NCBI RefSeq assembly: GCF_025290835.2
Contig: NZ_JAOCQD020000001.1
Location: 1,364,001-1,428,000, forward strand
Direction of reading: 5' to 3'
Source: Aquabacterium sp. OR-4
Lineage (GTDB): Bacteria; Pseudomonadota; Gammaproteobacteria; Burkholderiales; Burkholderiaceae_C
Length of the DNA: 64,000 nt
In this document: positions 25,979-34,025 of the stretch, one piece after another
Position numbering within the stretch: the stretch's first letter is position 1
Layout of the letters: each line of letters begins with the position of its first letter
The notes under the pieces: model-generated
What the model was told of the DNA's origin: nothing
Seen by the model: the letters and a program-made list of their open reading frames with translations, nothing else
The model's database searches: none
Position numbers and translations under genes: made by a program

Positions 25979-26488
25979 CTACAAACCGAGTGTCCATCGG
26001 TATACACGCTCTGGCGCCACCGTGAACAACGCGAGGCCAGCTACGGTTTCCTCGCGGCCGACGATAAGCATTAACAGCGCGTTGCTGTTCAGTTGAGATC
26101 GCGCCAGAAGCAATTGCATCGCATCGTCGTCCAATCCCGACGCGCCAGGTAGGTCCTCGGCATGCGTGTGCCATTCGCCGAGGTACAGCAGGCCTGCCTG
26201 CGACTGTTCTTGGATGGCGCGCTGTGCTGCAGCGGGACCTGATCGGTATCGATAGCGCGAGCGTTCATCGCCGGCGTATGGGCCAGTTGCCTTGGTGACG
26301 TCTATGAGTTCCGCCGTTATGGTGCCGAACAGCTGACCGCCTGCTTCGGTCGCCCTCGATGAAAGCTGCCGAAGCCCACGCACGTGCGACAAGACTTCGG
26401 AGCACAGCCGAACTCGCTGATCGACGTCCGCAATGTGCCCGATTGCCGGAGGTACCACGACGCGCGCGCGGCGAAACAAGTTCACCAC
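25979..26488 (-). CDS. cap3: CBASS Cap3 JAMM isopeptidase
   Basis: A 169-aa protein with the JAB/JAMM zinc-protease signature: E48, then H107-T-H109, S117 and D120 (HTH-x7-S-x2-D). Cap3 removes the CD-NTase from the partners to which Cap2 attaches it, tuning CBASS activity. It is the last gene of the leftward CBASS operon, overlapping cap2 by 7 bp. All metal ligands are present, so it should be active. Confidence 0.88.
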   Translation of the reverse strand: MVNLFRRARVVVPPAIGHIADVDQRVRLCSEVLSHVRGLRQLSSRATEAGGQLFGTITAELIDVTKATGPYAGDERSRYRYRSGPAAAQRAIQEQSQAGLLYLGEWHTHAEDLPGASGLDDDAMQLLLARSQLNSNALLMLIVGREETVAGLALFTVAPERVYRWTLGL

Positions 26489-28176
26489 GAAAACTGCCGC
26501 ATGGCGTTGACTTCAGTGAAGCCTTCGCGGGCGAAGCCGCCGTGCGCTACCACTGCCTCCCTATCGCCGAACCAGACGCGCCGGCATGACATAGGAACCC
26601 GGCCCAGAAGCGCGTCTAAGGCGAGCTTCGCGGCCATGGCAATCGACGTCTGAAGGTCGACCGCGCCGTGAGGTTGGAACACATTGCCGCAACCTGCTTC
26701 GACGATCAAGCCGCCGGTGCCGGAGGGCCAATCCGTCAGCCGAAATGCGGGCCTTTCGCCATCGAACCGAGTCATCAAATCATCCTTCCCGAACAACAGC
26801 ACCGCATGACCGACGAGCGCGTATGCCTCCACCCAAGTGCTGAGATATGCCGGAGGGTGCGCAAGTGTTTGCCGCCAGGCGTTGACAGCAGCCTCTCCCT
26901 CGATGTCGAGCCCTGCCGTCACGATCACGTCCATTCCAGCGAGCCGATCCAGCTCCGCAGGTTGGAGACGCTCGAACTTCGACGTGAACGTCGACCCAAT
27001 CTTCAGGTGCGGCAGCCGCCGCCGCAGCTCGGTCGCCACGCCCTTGGCCTTGTTCCAACCGAGGTAGGAAATTCCAAGTAGGTGGCGGCCCACGTTGGCG
27101 GACATCAGGTCATCGCTATCGACTAAGCTCAGCTCGCCGACACCGGCCTTGGCGAGTAACTCAGCGACCTCAGAGCCGACAGAGCCGCAGCCAATCACCG
27201 CCACCTTGCAGGCCTGCAGTGGAGCCTGCTCGGTGGAATGGCCTCGGCCGTGGATCCACGGAGCATCAACCCGGCTGACCACCACGCGCTCAACGCGCTG
27301 TTGCGCCATGGCACGCTTGATGTGCTCGAGGGGCACCTGGTTCCAACTGCGGAAGCCGTTCTTGATCTTGTCGCTCTTGGCCCCGGCGGCCAGCACCGCC
27401 GCGAAAACGGGCCCAGTGACCGTCGTGGCCTCGAACAGGAACAACGACCTTCGTCCGGGCAGCAGTGTTGCGCGCACGGCGTCCTCGGGCAGGCCCTTGA
27501 CGGTATCGCCGACGGTCTTTGGAAACTCGGCTGGAGCCCAAGGCTTCTTGAGCCGCACGAGCAGACCCGGCAGGAGGTCACGGTCGCCAATCGGCGAACC
27601 CGCGCTGTTGAGCCATACCTTGACTTCTGCCTTGGTGTCTGCGACCACCAGCCTCGACAACCGGTTGTCCAGATGAAAGAAGACTTGGCGGGATTTGCCA
27701 CCTGGCTTGACAAGGCTGACCACGCGCAGGCTGTCTTGCGACCGAGTCGCCTGCTGTGCCCAGTACGCGCCGAACTCCCGTTCGAACTCCGCCGAGCACT
27801 TGTGCTCGGGATAATTCAGTAGTTCCAGCGCGTCGCCGAGGTGGAGACGAATACGATCGGCAGCAGGTGCTGCCACCGACGTTGGCCGCAGGCACAAAAG
27901 ACCTTTGGGCTCGACATGAGGCCACCGAAAGTCGCTGCCCATGCCCGGCGCAAGTATCCGCGGCTGGGAATTTGGGAACGCTGCATCGATGACCACGAGG
28001 AAGTGATCCACCCCCGCCGGTCGGATCTCGCCTTCCGCGACCTCCACGCGCCAACCGCTATCAAAAGCATGGGGCGACTGCTGATGCAACTCCTCGGTGG
28101 TCAGGCGCCGCCATCGACCGGCACGCTGGCTTTGTATCTCAGCCTCGATGGCGGTGATTACCTCATGCGATGCCAT
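26482..28176 (-). CDS. cap2: CBASS Cap2 E1-E2 fusion (ubiquitin-transfer-like)
   Basis: A 564-aa protein. The N-terminal E2-like domain carries its likely catalytic cysteine C95 in KGLLCLRP. A linker domain follows (about 145-310), then an E1/ThiF adenylation domain with the nucleotide loop VIGCGSVG at 327-334 and the acidic strand LVDSDD. A C-terminal region with GCGNVFQ could hold the E1 cysteine. Cap2 conjugates the C-terminus of the CD-NTase to targets and primes it. Its ATG shares a base with the stop of the cyclase gene (TGATG), indicating coupling. Confidence 0.9.
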   Translation of the reverse strand: MASHEVITAIEAEIQSQRAGRWRRLTTEELHQQSPHAFDSGWRVEVAEGEIRPAGVDHFLVVIDAAFPNSQPRILAPGMGSDFRWPHVEPKGLLCLRPTSVAAPAADRIRLHLGDALELLNYPEHKCSAEFEREFGAYWAQQATRSQDSLRVVSLVKPGGKSRQVFFHLDNRLSRLVVADTKAEVKVWLNSAGSPIGDRDLLPGLLVRLKKPWAPAEFPKTVGDTVKGLPEDAVRATLLPGRRSLFLFEATTVTGPVFAAVLAAGAKSDKIKNGFRSWNQVPLEHIKRAMAQQRVERVVVSRVDAPWIHGRGHSTEQAPLQACKVAVIGCGSVGSEVAELLAKAGVGELSLVDSDDLMSANVGRHLLGISYLGWNKAKGVATELRRRLPHLKIGSTFTSKFERLQPAELDRLAGMDVIVTAGLDIEGEAAVNAWRQTLAHPPAYLSTWVEAYALVGHAVLLFGKDDLMTRFDGERPAFRLTDWPSGTGGLIVEAGCGNVFQPHGAVDLQTSIAMAAKLALDALLGRVPMSCRRVWFGDREAVVAHGGFAREGFTEVNAMRQFSW

Positions 28177-29243
28177 CAGCCGAAGCGCCCCCCACCATCG
28201 TCGCGCCGCGCGGTTTCGACCTTCGTCACCTCCATAACCGAGCCGCCGGCAGCCGCCTTCTTGGACGCATCCGGATCAGGCTGGTCGGAGAAGAACGTCG
28301 TGTCAAAGACGTCATCCCATGCCTGGCGAGCCTGAGCGCGGGTGCAATCGTCCTTGTCGAGCGCTGCGAGCGTGTCCAGCGCCGCCTTCAAGCAGGTACG
28401 GAAGTGCGTCACCTGCTCATCACCACTCTCCGCCAGGTTCTTGTCCACGACGGGGTGGGCGACCTGCGTGGACCAGACCAGCGCAGCGTTGATCTTCTTC
28501 CAGGTCTCGCGCAGCGACGTGTCATCGCGGTCGGCGCTGGCCACGAAATGGTCAACGACCAGCTTGGTGATGGTGATGCCGCTGGTGGTCTTCGCCTTCC
28601 AGTCAGCGCGTCGCGCAAATTTCTTGGTCAGCTTGGTGACGCGTCGCAGCTGGCTGCCGTCCGCTTGGCCTTCGTTCAGTTCGCTGTCGTTCTCGTTGAG
28701 CTCCTTGACCTTGTTGTTGAACCAACGCGTCACGGCTCGAGCGTCCGAGATGACCCACGCATCGCCGCTGGCCAGTTCGTACCGCTCGGTTTCGTTACCC
28801 TGCCAGTCCTTTACGATCATGACCCGGTACACGGGCACGTCAATGTGATAGCCCGCGGCGTACGCTTGGCGAACGCAGTTGCTTTTCACCTCGGCCTCCT
28901 GTTTGAAGCGGCCGTCCCACTTGAGGGCGTCACACACCCGCTGGCGGGCGACCAGCGGCGACAGGTCCAGGCCGTCGTCGTCCTTCAGATCGTCATGTCG
29001 GAAATACGCCCCGTCGTCGATGTCGTAGTCGTTCTCTGGGTCTTGCACCATGGTGCGCATTTGATAGGAACCCTGCGAACGGACCTCCCGGGGCTGAGGC
29101 TTCTCGGCGGTGTCGAGCCCGTTCTCGAGCCTAGTGCGGCCTGCATCGCGGCGCGTACGCATGTCCCGCTGTTGATTCAGGGATAGGGTGACCTCGTCAC
29201 GGTGGTACGCCGTCATCTCGGCGTTGCAGTTGATGTCAGCCAT
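28176..29243 (-). CDS. dncV: CBASS CD-NTase, DncV (clade A) type cyclase
   Basis: A 355-aa cytoplasmic nucleotidyltransferase that makes a cyclic dinucleotide on phage infection. GSYQMRTM (residues 58-65) and YDIDDGAYF carry the metal-binding D74/D76; the third acid is D135 in HIDVPVY. These align with DncV, whose product is 3',3'-cGAMP, so cGAMP is the likely but unproven product. ATG 29243 follows a strong AGGAGG site; the longer frame overlaps capV. The protein ends in GGGRFG; a terminal glycine is what Cap2 uses for conjugation. Second gene of the operon, 13 bp after capV. Confidence 0.9.
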   Translation of the reverse strand: MADINCNAEMTAYHRDEVTLSLNQQRDMRTRRDAGRTRLENGLDTAEKPQPREVRSQGSYQMRTMVQDPENDYDIDDGAYFRHDDLKDDDGLDLSPLVARQRVCDALKWDGRFKQEAEVKSNCVRQAYAAGYHIDVPVYRVMIVKDWQGNETERYELASGDAWVISDARAVTRWFNNKVKELNENDSELNEGQADGSQLRRVTKLTKKFARRADWKAKTTSGITITKLVVDHFVASADRDDTSLRETWKKINAALVWSTQVAHPVVDKNLAESGDEQVTHFRTCLKAALDTLAALDKDDCTRAQARQAWDDVFDTTFFSDQPDPDASKKAAAGGSVMEVTKVETARRDDGGGRFG

Positions 29244-29256
29244 AGCTCCTCCTTTT

Positions 29257-30366
29257 CTATATGTGTGGCTGGGACTCGGAAAGCGCGGCTCGGAAGGCCA
29301 GCAAGTGCGGGTTATGCGCTTGGCCTGCCCATGCGTAGTCGACGTCGGAAATGGCCTGACGCGCGAGCGCGTTGAGTAGCTTCGGGCGAGCGTCGTCCAT
29401 GTTGGACAACAGCTCTTGCAACGCCTTGGACGGGCATTGGGCAGGGAGGCGATACGCGAAGCTGCCATCGTGACGCAGCTCTGCAACCTTGTTAGTGAGG
29501 TAGCCGTAGCCCACGGCTTGAGCGTTCATACCCGCTTCGATAGCCTTCAGGCCGAACTTCCAGCCTGGCGCGGCCCGGTAGCGACCTCTGGCGGTGACTT
29601 CTTCGCCGCCTTGGGCAGGCAGGGTGCCAAGCATGAAGAGCTGGATCGGGCGTTCCTCCTTGCGGTCATGGAGGATCTCGACCGCTTCCATCATGCCGAC
29701 TAAGCCAGGGTTGTTAGCCCAGAGACCACCGTCAACGTAGGTGGCCGTAGTTGCGCCATCGCCGCCCGGTTCGTCCAGTTGAGCCATCGAGCGCAGGATG
29801 GGAGCTGCCGTACTGGCCATGCAGACATCGACCAGCGTGCGGGTGTCGTCGCGGCCATTCAAACGATTCAGGTGCTTGGTTTTGAAGACCACCGCCGCGT
29901 GGCGGTTGAGGTCGAGGGTCGGGATAGCCAAGGCAATCTTGCGGGTCTCGTATACCTCACCGACGGTAGTAGTACCCAACTTAGTGCGGAGCGCCTCGCG
30001 CAAGGCAACTTCACCCTTGCGCAGTCCGAAACCGAAATTGCGAATCACGAAGTTCCCGATGACGGGCGTCGACCGTAGCTTCTGATAGGGAAAGATCTTT
30101 CCACCGTATTCGGCGTAAAGGTCCTGCACCGCCTGCAGTGGGATGCCTTTGGCCAGGGCGCTGGCGACAATGCCGCCGGTGCTAGTACCAACAATCAGGT
30201 CGAACGCCTTGCCGATGTCCAGCGAAGCATTTGCGCACCCGGCCTGCTTGGCCACACGCCCCGCAAAGGTTGCAAGGTACGCTGCCTGATAGACCCCACG
30301 CATGCCGCCGCCGTCCAGGCATAGTACCCGGAAGGGTTTAGTTGATTTACTTGCCGATATCTCCAT
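29257..30366 (-). CDS. capV: CBASS CapV patatin-like phospholipase effector
   Basis: A 369-aa patatin-family phospholipase. The oxyanion loop GGGMRG lies at residues 19-24, the nucleophile S62 in GTSTGG at 60-65, and the Asp of the dyad in [10 protein letters not shown]. In CBASS, CapV is switched on by cGAMP and degrades membrane phospholipids, killing the infected cell. It is the first gene of the operon. I give ATG 30366; a TTG at 30393 would add 9 residues, and neither has a strong ribosome site. Confidence 0.9.
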   Translation of the reverse strand: MEISASKSTKPFRVLCLDGGGMRGVYQAAYLATFAGRVAKQAGCANASLDIGKAFDLIVGTSTGGIVASALAKGIPLQAVQDLYAEYGGKIFPYQKLRSTPVIGNFVIRNFGFGLRKGEVALREALRTKLGTTTVGEVYETRKIALAIPTLDLNRHAAVVFKTKHLNRLNGRDDTRTLVDVCMASTAAPILRSMAQLDEPGGDGATTATYVDGGLWANNPGLVGMMEAVEILHDRKEERPIQLFMLGTLPAQGGEEVTARGRYRAAPGWKFGLKAIEAGMNAQAVGYGYLTNKVAELRHDGSFAYRLPAQCPSKALQELLSNMDDARPKLLNALARQAISDVDYAWAGQAHNPHLLAFRAALSESQPHI

Positions 30367-30393
30367 CTGGAGACTATTGGGGCGGCCAAACAA

Positions 30394-30638
30394 ATTTCAA
30401 GTGCAACGGGCGCAACGGCCAACCATGCGGACGGCGACTATTGCCGCAGACTGGTCGCTACTCATCCGGAAGGATTGAAAAGATTCATTGAGGCCACCCT
30501 CCCAACCGACACCACATGACAGCCATCGTTGAGTGCCAGCATTGACGCCGGCATACAGCCACCAGCGACTGCGCCAAACGGCGATTTGCAGACCGCAGAA
30601 AGAAGCTCGGTTCCGCCCGAGGACTCAGCTTGTGACGC
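30394..30638. other. CBASS upstream region
   Basis: The CBASS promoter should be here, but I see no clear -35/-10 pair, gene or repeat. Confidence 0.3.
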
Positions 30639-30812
30639 CTACATAGCGATCTCGGCGCTCAGTCCGGTCAGGTAATCTAACTTGCTCGTTCGGTGCCATT
30701 CGATGCAGAACCCGGCGCGATGACACAACTCGGTGTGGACCACCAGCATGGTACGGCCATTGCCATCCAGAAACGGATGGCCATAGTCGACGTCTGGAAA
30801 TCCTTGAACGGA
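30639..30812 (-). pseudogene. Fic-family protein remnant
   Basis: Directly after the DUF6088 stop codon and in the same frame, 57 codons read YGHPFLDGNGRTMLVVHTEL and on to a TAG at 30639. HPFLDGNGR is the catalytic Fic motif (HPFx(D/E)GNGR). No start codon, inhibitory helix or N-terminal half is present, so it is the C-terminal stub of a Fic AMP-transferase gene, probably lost by deletion. Confidence 0.75.
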
Positions 30813-31478
30813 TCAAACACCCTGCTTTCGCTCCCGCAGGTAGTTCACGAGCAACGTCGCCATGTCGTCCTTGGTCAGCTTGCCGGCACGCTTGAGGGCG
30901 ACCAGCAGATCCTGCACCGGGCCGGAACGCACGTCGTCTCCGGCCAAGCTGGTTACGGTCTCGGCCCATTGATCGGCGGCCGTCGGCTCATACCGGACCC
31001 CGTGAAAGGCCGCAAGCCCTCGCACATAGCTGCCCACATCGGCGGTCGGGAAAGGGGCTGTGTCACTCAGCTTCTTTCTGGTTGCCGTGAAGGCCCTGCG
31101 ATTGCGATCATTGACGTAATGCACGGCGCCATGGCCCAGAGCCAGCTTGCGCGAAACACGACGGTCGCCCGTATCCAGCACCAGCGTGCCATCACCGCCG
31201 TCGATCACCTTTGCCTTGAGCTTGTGCGCCACCTCGCGCCCCAGTGTCTCGGCATCCACCACCGGCGTTACCTCGTGCGTGGATTCGTCCCGACGGGCCT
31301 TGGCATAGACGCCTGCGCCCAGGCGAAGCAACTCCCCGTCGCGCTGAAGCGTCTTCAGGGCTCGCGAAACCTGCGATGCGCTGCCCAGGGGCGCGAGCTC
31401 GGCGCGCAGCACGACATGACCAGATCGACGTCGAATCGACTGACGCATGCGGTCGGCGAGCCTCATCGTGGAACCCAT
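30813..31478 (-). CDS. DUF6088 (AbiEi-like antitoxin) protein
   Basis: A 221-aa protein with an N-terminal winged-helix segment (MRQSIRRRSGHVVLRAELAP, SRALKTLQRDGELLRLGAGV) and a C-terminal domain, as in DUF6088/AbiEi-type type IV antitoxins. ATG 31478 is chosen with AGG about 5 bp upstream; ATG 31466 is possible. The usual AbiEii nucleotidyltransferase toxin is absent; instead the stop codon runs into a Fic remnant. It is thus probably an orphan regulator or half of a decayed toxin-antitoxin pair. Confidence 0.65.
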   Translation of the reverse strand: MGSTMRLADRMRQSIRRRSGHVVLRAELAPLGSASQVSRALKTLQRDGELLRLGAGVYAKARRDESTHEVTPVVDAETLGREVAHKLKAKVIDGGDGTLVLDTGDRRVSRKLALGHGAVHYVNDRNRRAFTATRKKLSDTAPFPTADVGSYVRGLAAFHGVRYEPTAADQWAETVTSLAGDDVRSGPVQDLLVALKRAGKLTKDDMATLLVNYLRERKQGV

Positions 31479-31576
31479 GCACCTGTCTTGTTGGTTGAGT
31501 GGCCTCGGTCTGACCCGACGAATGCCCACGCTCGCGGCTGGCAATCAAGGGATCGATGCCCTGTAGCCAGCCTGAC

Positions 31577-32086
31577 TCAGGGAATCGCCGACATGGGCAG
31601 AAACATCGGCGAAGGCGCCGGGCTCTTGTCGCCCTCCAGCGGCACAAAGCCCAGCTTCTGATAGAAACCGAACGCCCCCGCGTCGGCATCCAGGTACAAG
31701 CCGTAACTCCCTATGCTCTGCGCCCCCACCTTCACGATGTCCAGCGCATGGTTCATGAGCTGCAAGCCAAGACCCTGGCCTGCATCGGCATGGTGAACCC
31801 CGAGCATGATCAAGCGGACACAGGGAATGGTTTTGGGGAGACCGCCACGCTGCAGGGCGCCCAGCGCCGACAGTGCAATGGTGTGGCTGGCGATCGTGAA
31901 GAAGCCGGCGAATCGCTGCGTGGCCCCATCCTCCTCCAGCAGCGCGTAGGCCACGCTCAAGCCCTGTTTGACCTGCTTCTTGAGCGAGTCCTTGACGAAC
32001 TTGTTGATGACGGCGTGCTGGCAATCGAACTGGTTGTAGCCCCCATACTTCGCCCCCGGATCGAAGCGAGTGATGAAAAAACTCAT
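31577..32086 (-). CDS. GNAT toxin (TacT/AtaT-like)
   Basis: A 169-aa GNAT acetyltransferase. The acetyl-CoA-binding loop is in HHADAGQGLGLQLM (about 100-113), and LGFVPLE near the end is typical of TacT-type toxins, which acetylate the amino acid on charged tRNA and stop translation. The start overlaps the DUF1778 antitoxin by 4 bp (ATGA). Together they form a complete type II toxin-antitoxin module that probably stabilises the island. Confidence 0.88.
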   Translation of the reverse strand: MSFFITRFDPGAKYGGYNQFDCQHAVINKFVKDSLKKQVKQGLSVAYALLEEDGATQRFAGFFTIASHTIALSALGALQRGGLPKTIPCVRLIMLGVHHADAGQGLGLQLMNHALDIVKVGAQSIGSYGLYLDADAGAFGFYQKLGFVPLEGDKSPAPSPMFLPMSAIP

Positions 32087-32364
32087 TCACGCACTTTCAA
32101 GCGGGGCGTGCGGCGCAGTTCCTTCATGGCCTCGGTCGGAGCAACCGGCGTCTGCAGCACGCTGGCCAACTGCGCCTGCCCCTGCACCGAGAGCTGGATG
32201 GAGGTGTGGTCGAGCAAGATCGCACGAGCCTTTTCCATGGCGGTCGACAGCATGAAGGACGACAGGTCCATGCCGCCCAGGACGGCGGCCTTGCTCAGCA
32301 GCTCCTTGGCTTCCTTGGTGGTCTTGAGCTCCATGCGAGCATCTTTGAGTGCGAGCGCGCCCAT
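32083..32364 (-). CDS. DUF1778 antitoxin (TacA-like)
   Basis: A 93-aa ribbon-helix-helix antitoxin. MELKTTKEAKELLSKAAVLG and MDLSSFMLSTAMEKA are the DUF1778 signature; the C-terminal tail (about 60-93) would wrap and inhibit the GNAT toxin. It likely represses its own promoter just upstream. It is the last recognisable island gene before the core chromosome. Confidence 0.88.
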   Translation of the reverse strand: MGALALKDARMELKTTKEAKELLSKAAVLGGMDLSSFMLSTAMEKARAILLDHTSIQLSVQGQAQLASVLQTPVAPTEAMKELRRTPRLKVRE

Positions 32365-32776
32365 GTCGGTTCTCCTAGTACAAGCCTCAAATCATACGGA
32401 TATAAGCCGTACAGTCAAGTCAGCCATGGGCATGCTGGACTGGCATCCCCGCCGACGCCTCAGGCGCTGACGACGTTCTGGAAAGTGCAACTCGGCCCCG
32501 AACTCAAGCGCTTTCCCGCACTTACAGTGCAACGAAAATGCAACGACCCCAAAACAATCGCTGCAACACGTTGATTCAACGATGATTTTTTAAGACACCG
32601 TCCAATCCATCATCGGCGCGACCGACAGGCGCCAGGGGCTCAGTGGCACGGATTGGGCAGCAGGCGGGTTCAAGGGCAGGCAGCAAATGCGGCGCCAGTC
32701 CGGCGGCAGGCGCCGGCAGGCACATCGGGACAGGATGAAACGGACCAGGGCCGCGCCCTGGCGGGGGGCGAGCGAC
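32365..32776. other. Probable right junction of the accessory region
   Basis: No gene seen. The GC content rises sharply toward 32.65 kb. It holds repeated TGCAAC words (32528-32565), a perfect palindrome CGTTGA-T-TCAACG (32569-32581) and a TTTTTTAA run. An attachment site could be here, but I see no matching direct repeat inside the window and no tRNA. Confidence 0.35.
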
Positions 32777-33130
32777 TCAGCGCATGGCCCGCAGCGCGGC
32801 GGCCTGGGCCGCGGCAGCGCGGGCTTCGGGCTCGCGGCCTTGGGCTCGGTGCAACTCGGCCAGCTCGTCCAACACGTACGGGTCGGGCGTGCCGGCGGCC
32901 GTATTGTCTGCTGCCAGACGCTGCTGCAGCTGCAAGGCCTCGTCCAGCCGGCCCAGGCTGCGCAGCGGCTGGCGAAAGTCCCACAGGGCGTTCAGGTCGA
33001 CGGCATGCGACAGCGTGCCGGTCAGCAACAGGCCGGCCAAGGCCAGGCTTGCCGCAGCCGCTGCCGGCACCCGTCTGCCGGGCCTTGCCACGCGGGCCTC
33101 AGGCCGCGGCGCGCTCGGCATTGGTGGCAA
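32777..33130 (-). CDS. Small exported TPR-like protein
   Basis: A 117-aa protein with an N-terminal hydrophobic segment (about 21-44, ending near SHA-VD) acting as a signal peptide or anchor, then helical repeats LGRLDEALQLQQRLAADN and DELAELHRAQGREPEARAAA that resemble TPR units. It overlaps the 3' end of the hydrolase gene by 32 bp in the same direction, so it is probably co-transcribed. Function unknown. Confidence 0.5.
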   Translation of the reverse strand: MPPMPSAPRPEARVARPGRRVPAAAAASLALAGLLLTGTLSHAVDLNALWDFRQPLRSLGRLDEALQLQQRLAADNTAAGTPDPYVLDELAELHRAQGREPEARAAAAQAAALRAMR

Positions 33131-33986
33131 TCAGCGCAGCGATGCGCGGCAGCAGCGCCAGTGGCAGGTCGTGGCCCATGCCGTCGATCAGCTCGAGCCG
33201 CGCGCCGTGGATCTTGCGCGCCAGATCGTGCCCGCCCGCCGGTGGCACCAGCGGATCGGCAGCGCCGTGGATCACCTGGGTCGGCTGGTGGATCTGGCCC
33301 AGCAGCGGCGAGCGGTCGCCATCGGCGGCCACGGCCACCAGCTGGCGGGCGGTGCCGGCGGGGTGCCAGGCGCGTTGCACCGCGGCTTGCATGCGCTCGC
33401 GCACGCGGGCCGGATCGTCGCGCCAGTCGGGGCTGCCAATCAGCCCGAACAGGCTGCTGAGGTGCGCCACCACGTCGGGCAGGCTGTTGCTGCGCGGCCG
33501 GCGCAGCAGGGCCTGGCGCACCGTCCAGCCCGGCTGCGGCAGGCGCCAGTGGCCGCTGGTGGTCATGATCAGTGCCAGGCTCTTCACCCGCGCGGGGTGC
33601 CGCGCCGCCACATGCTGGGCGATCATGCCGCCCATCGAGGCGCCGCACACATGCGCCCGCTCGATGCCCAGCGCGTCGAGCACGCCCACGCTGTCGTCGG
33701 CCATGTCGCGCAGCCGGTAGGGCGACGGCACATGCAGCTGCAGCGTGTGGCGCAGCGCGGCACGCCACAGGCTGGGCATGCCGGCCTCGTCAAAGCGCTG
33801 GCTGAGGCCGGCGTCGCGGTTGTCGAAGCGGATCACGCGGTAGCCGCGCCCCGCCAGATCGGCCACCAGCTCGTCGGGCCAGCCGGTGAGCTGCATGCCC
33901 AGGCCCATGATCAACAGCAGCGGCTCGCCGCCGGGCGGGCCCTGGATGTCGACTTCGATGGCGATGCCGTTGGCGCTGATCCTCAT
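33099..33986 (-). CDS. Alpha/beta hydrolase
   Basis: A 295-aa alpha/beta-hydrolase-fold protein. The nucleophile Ser is in GASMGG (near residue 117), the acid is probably in HGAADPLVP and the His in DGMGHDLP, so the triad is complete. FDNRDAGLSQRFD near residue 55-68 is common in this family of esterases. No signal peptide. It lies downstream of the wax-ester synthase in the same direction, suggesting a role in lipid or ester turnover; the substrate cannot be told. Confidence 0.85.
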   Translation of the reverse strand: MRISANGIAIEVDIQGPPGGEPLLLIMGLGMQLTGWPDELVADLAGRGYRVIRFDNRDAGLSQRFDEAGMPSLWRAALRHTLQLHVPSPYRLRDMADDSVGVLDALGIERAHVCGASMGGMIAQHVAARHPARVKSLALIMTTSGHWRLPQPGWTVRQALLRRPRSNSLPDVVAHLSSLFGLIGSPDWRDDPARVRERMQAAVQRAWHPAGTARQLVAVAADGDRSPLLGQIHQPTQVIHGAADPLVPPAGGHDLARKIHGARLELIDGMGHDLPLALLPRIAALIATNAERAAA

Positions 33987-34025
33987 GCCCTGCCCTGCGA
34001 TGGTTTGCCTGCGATGCAGGCGCCA

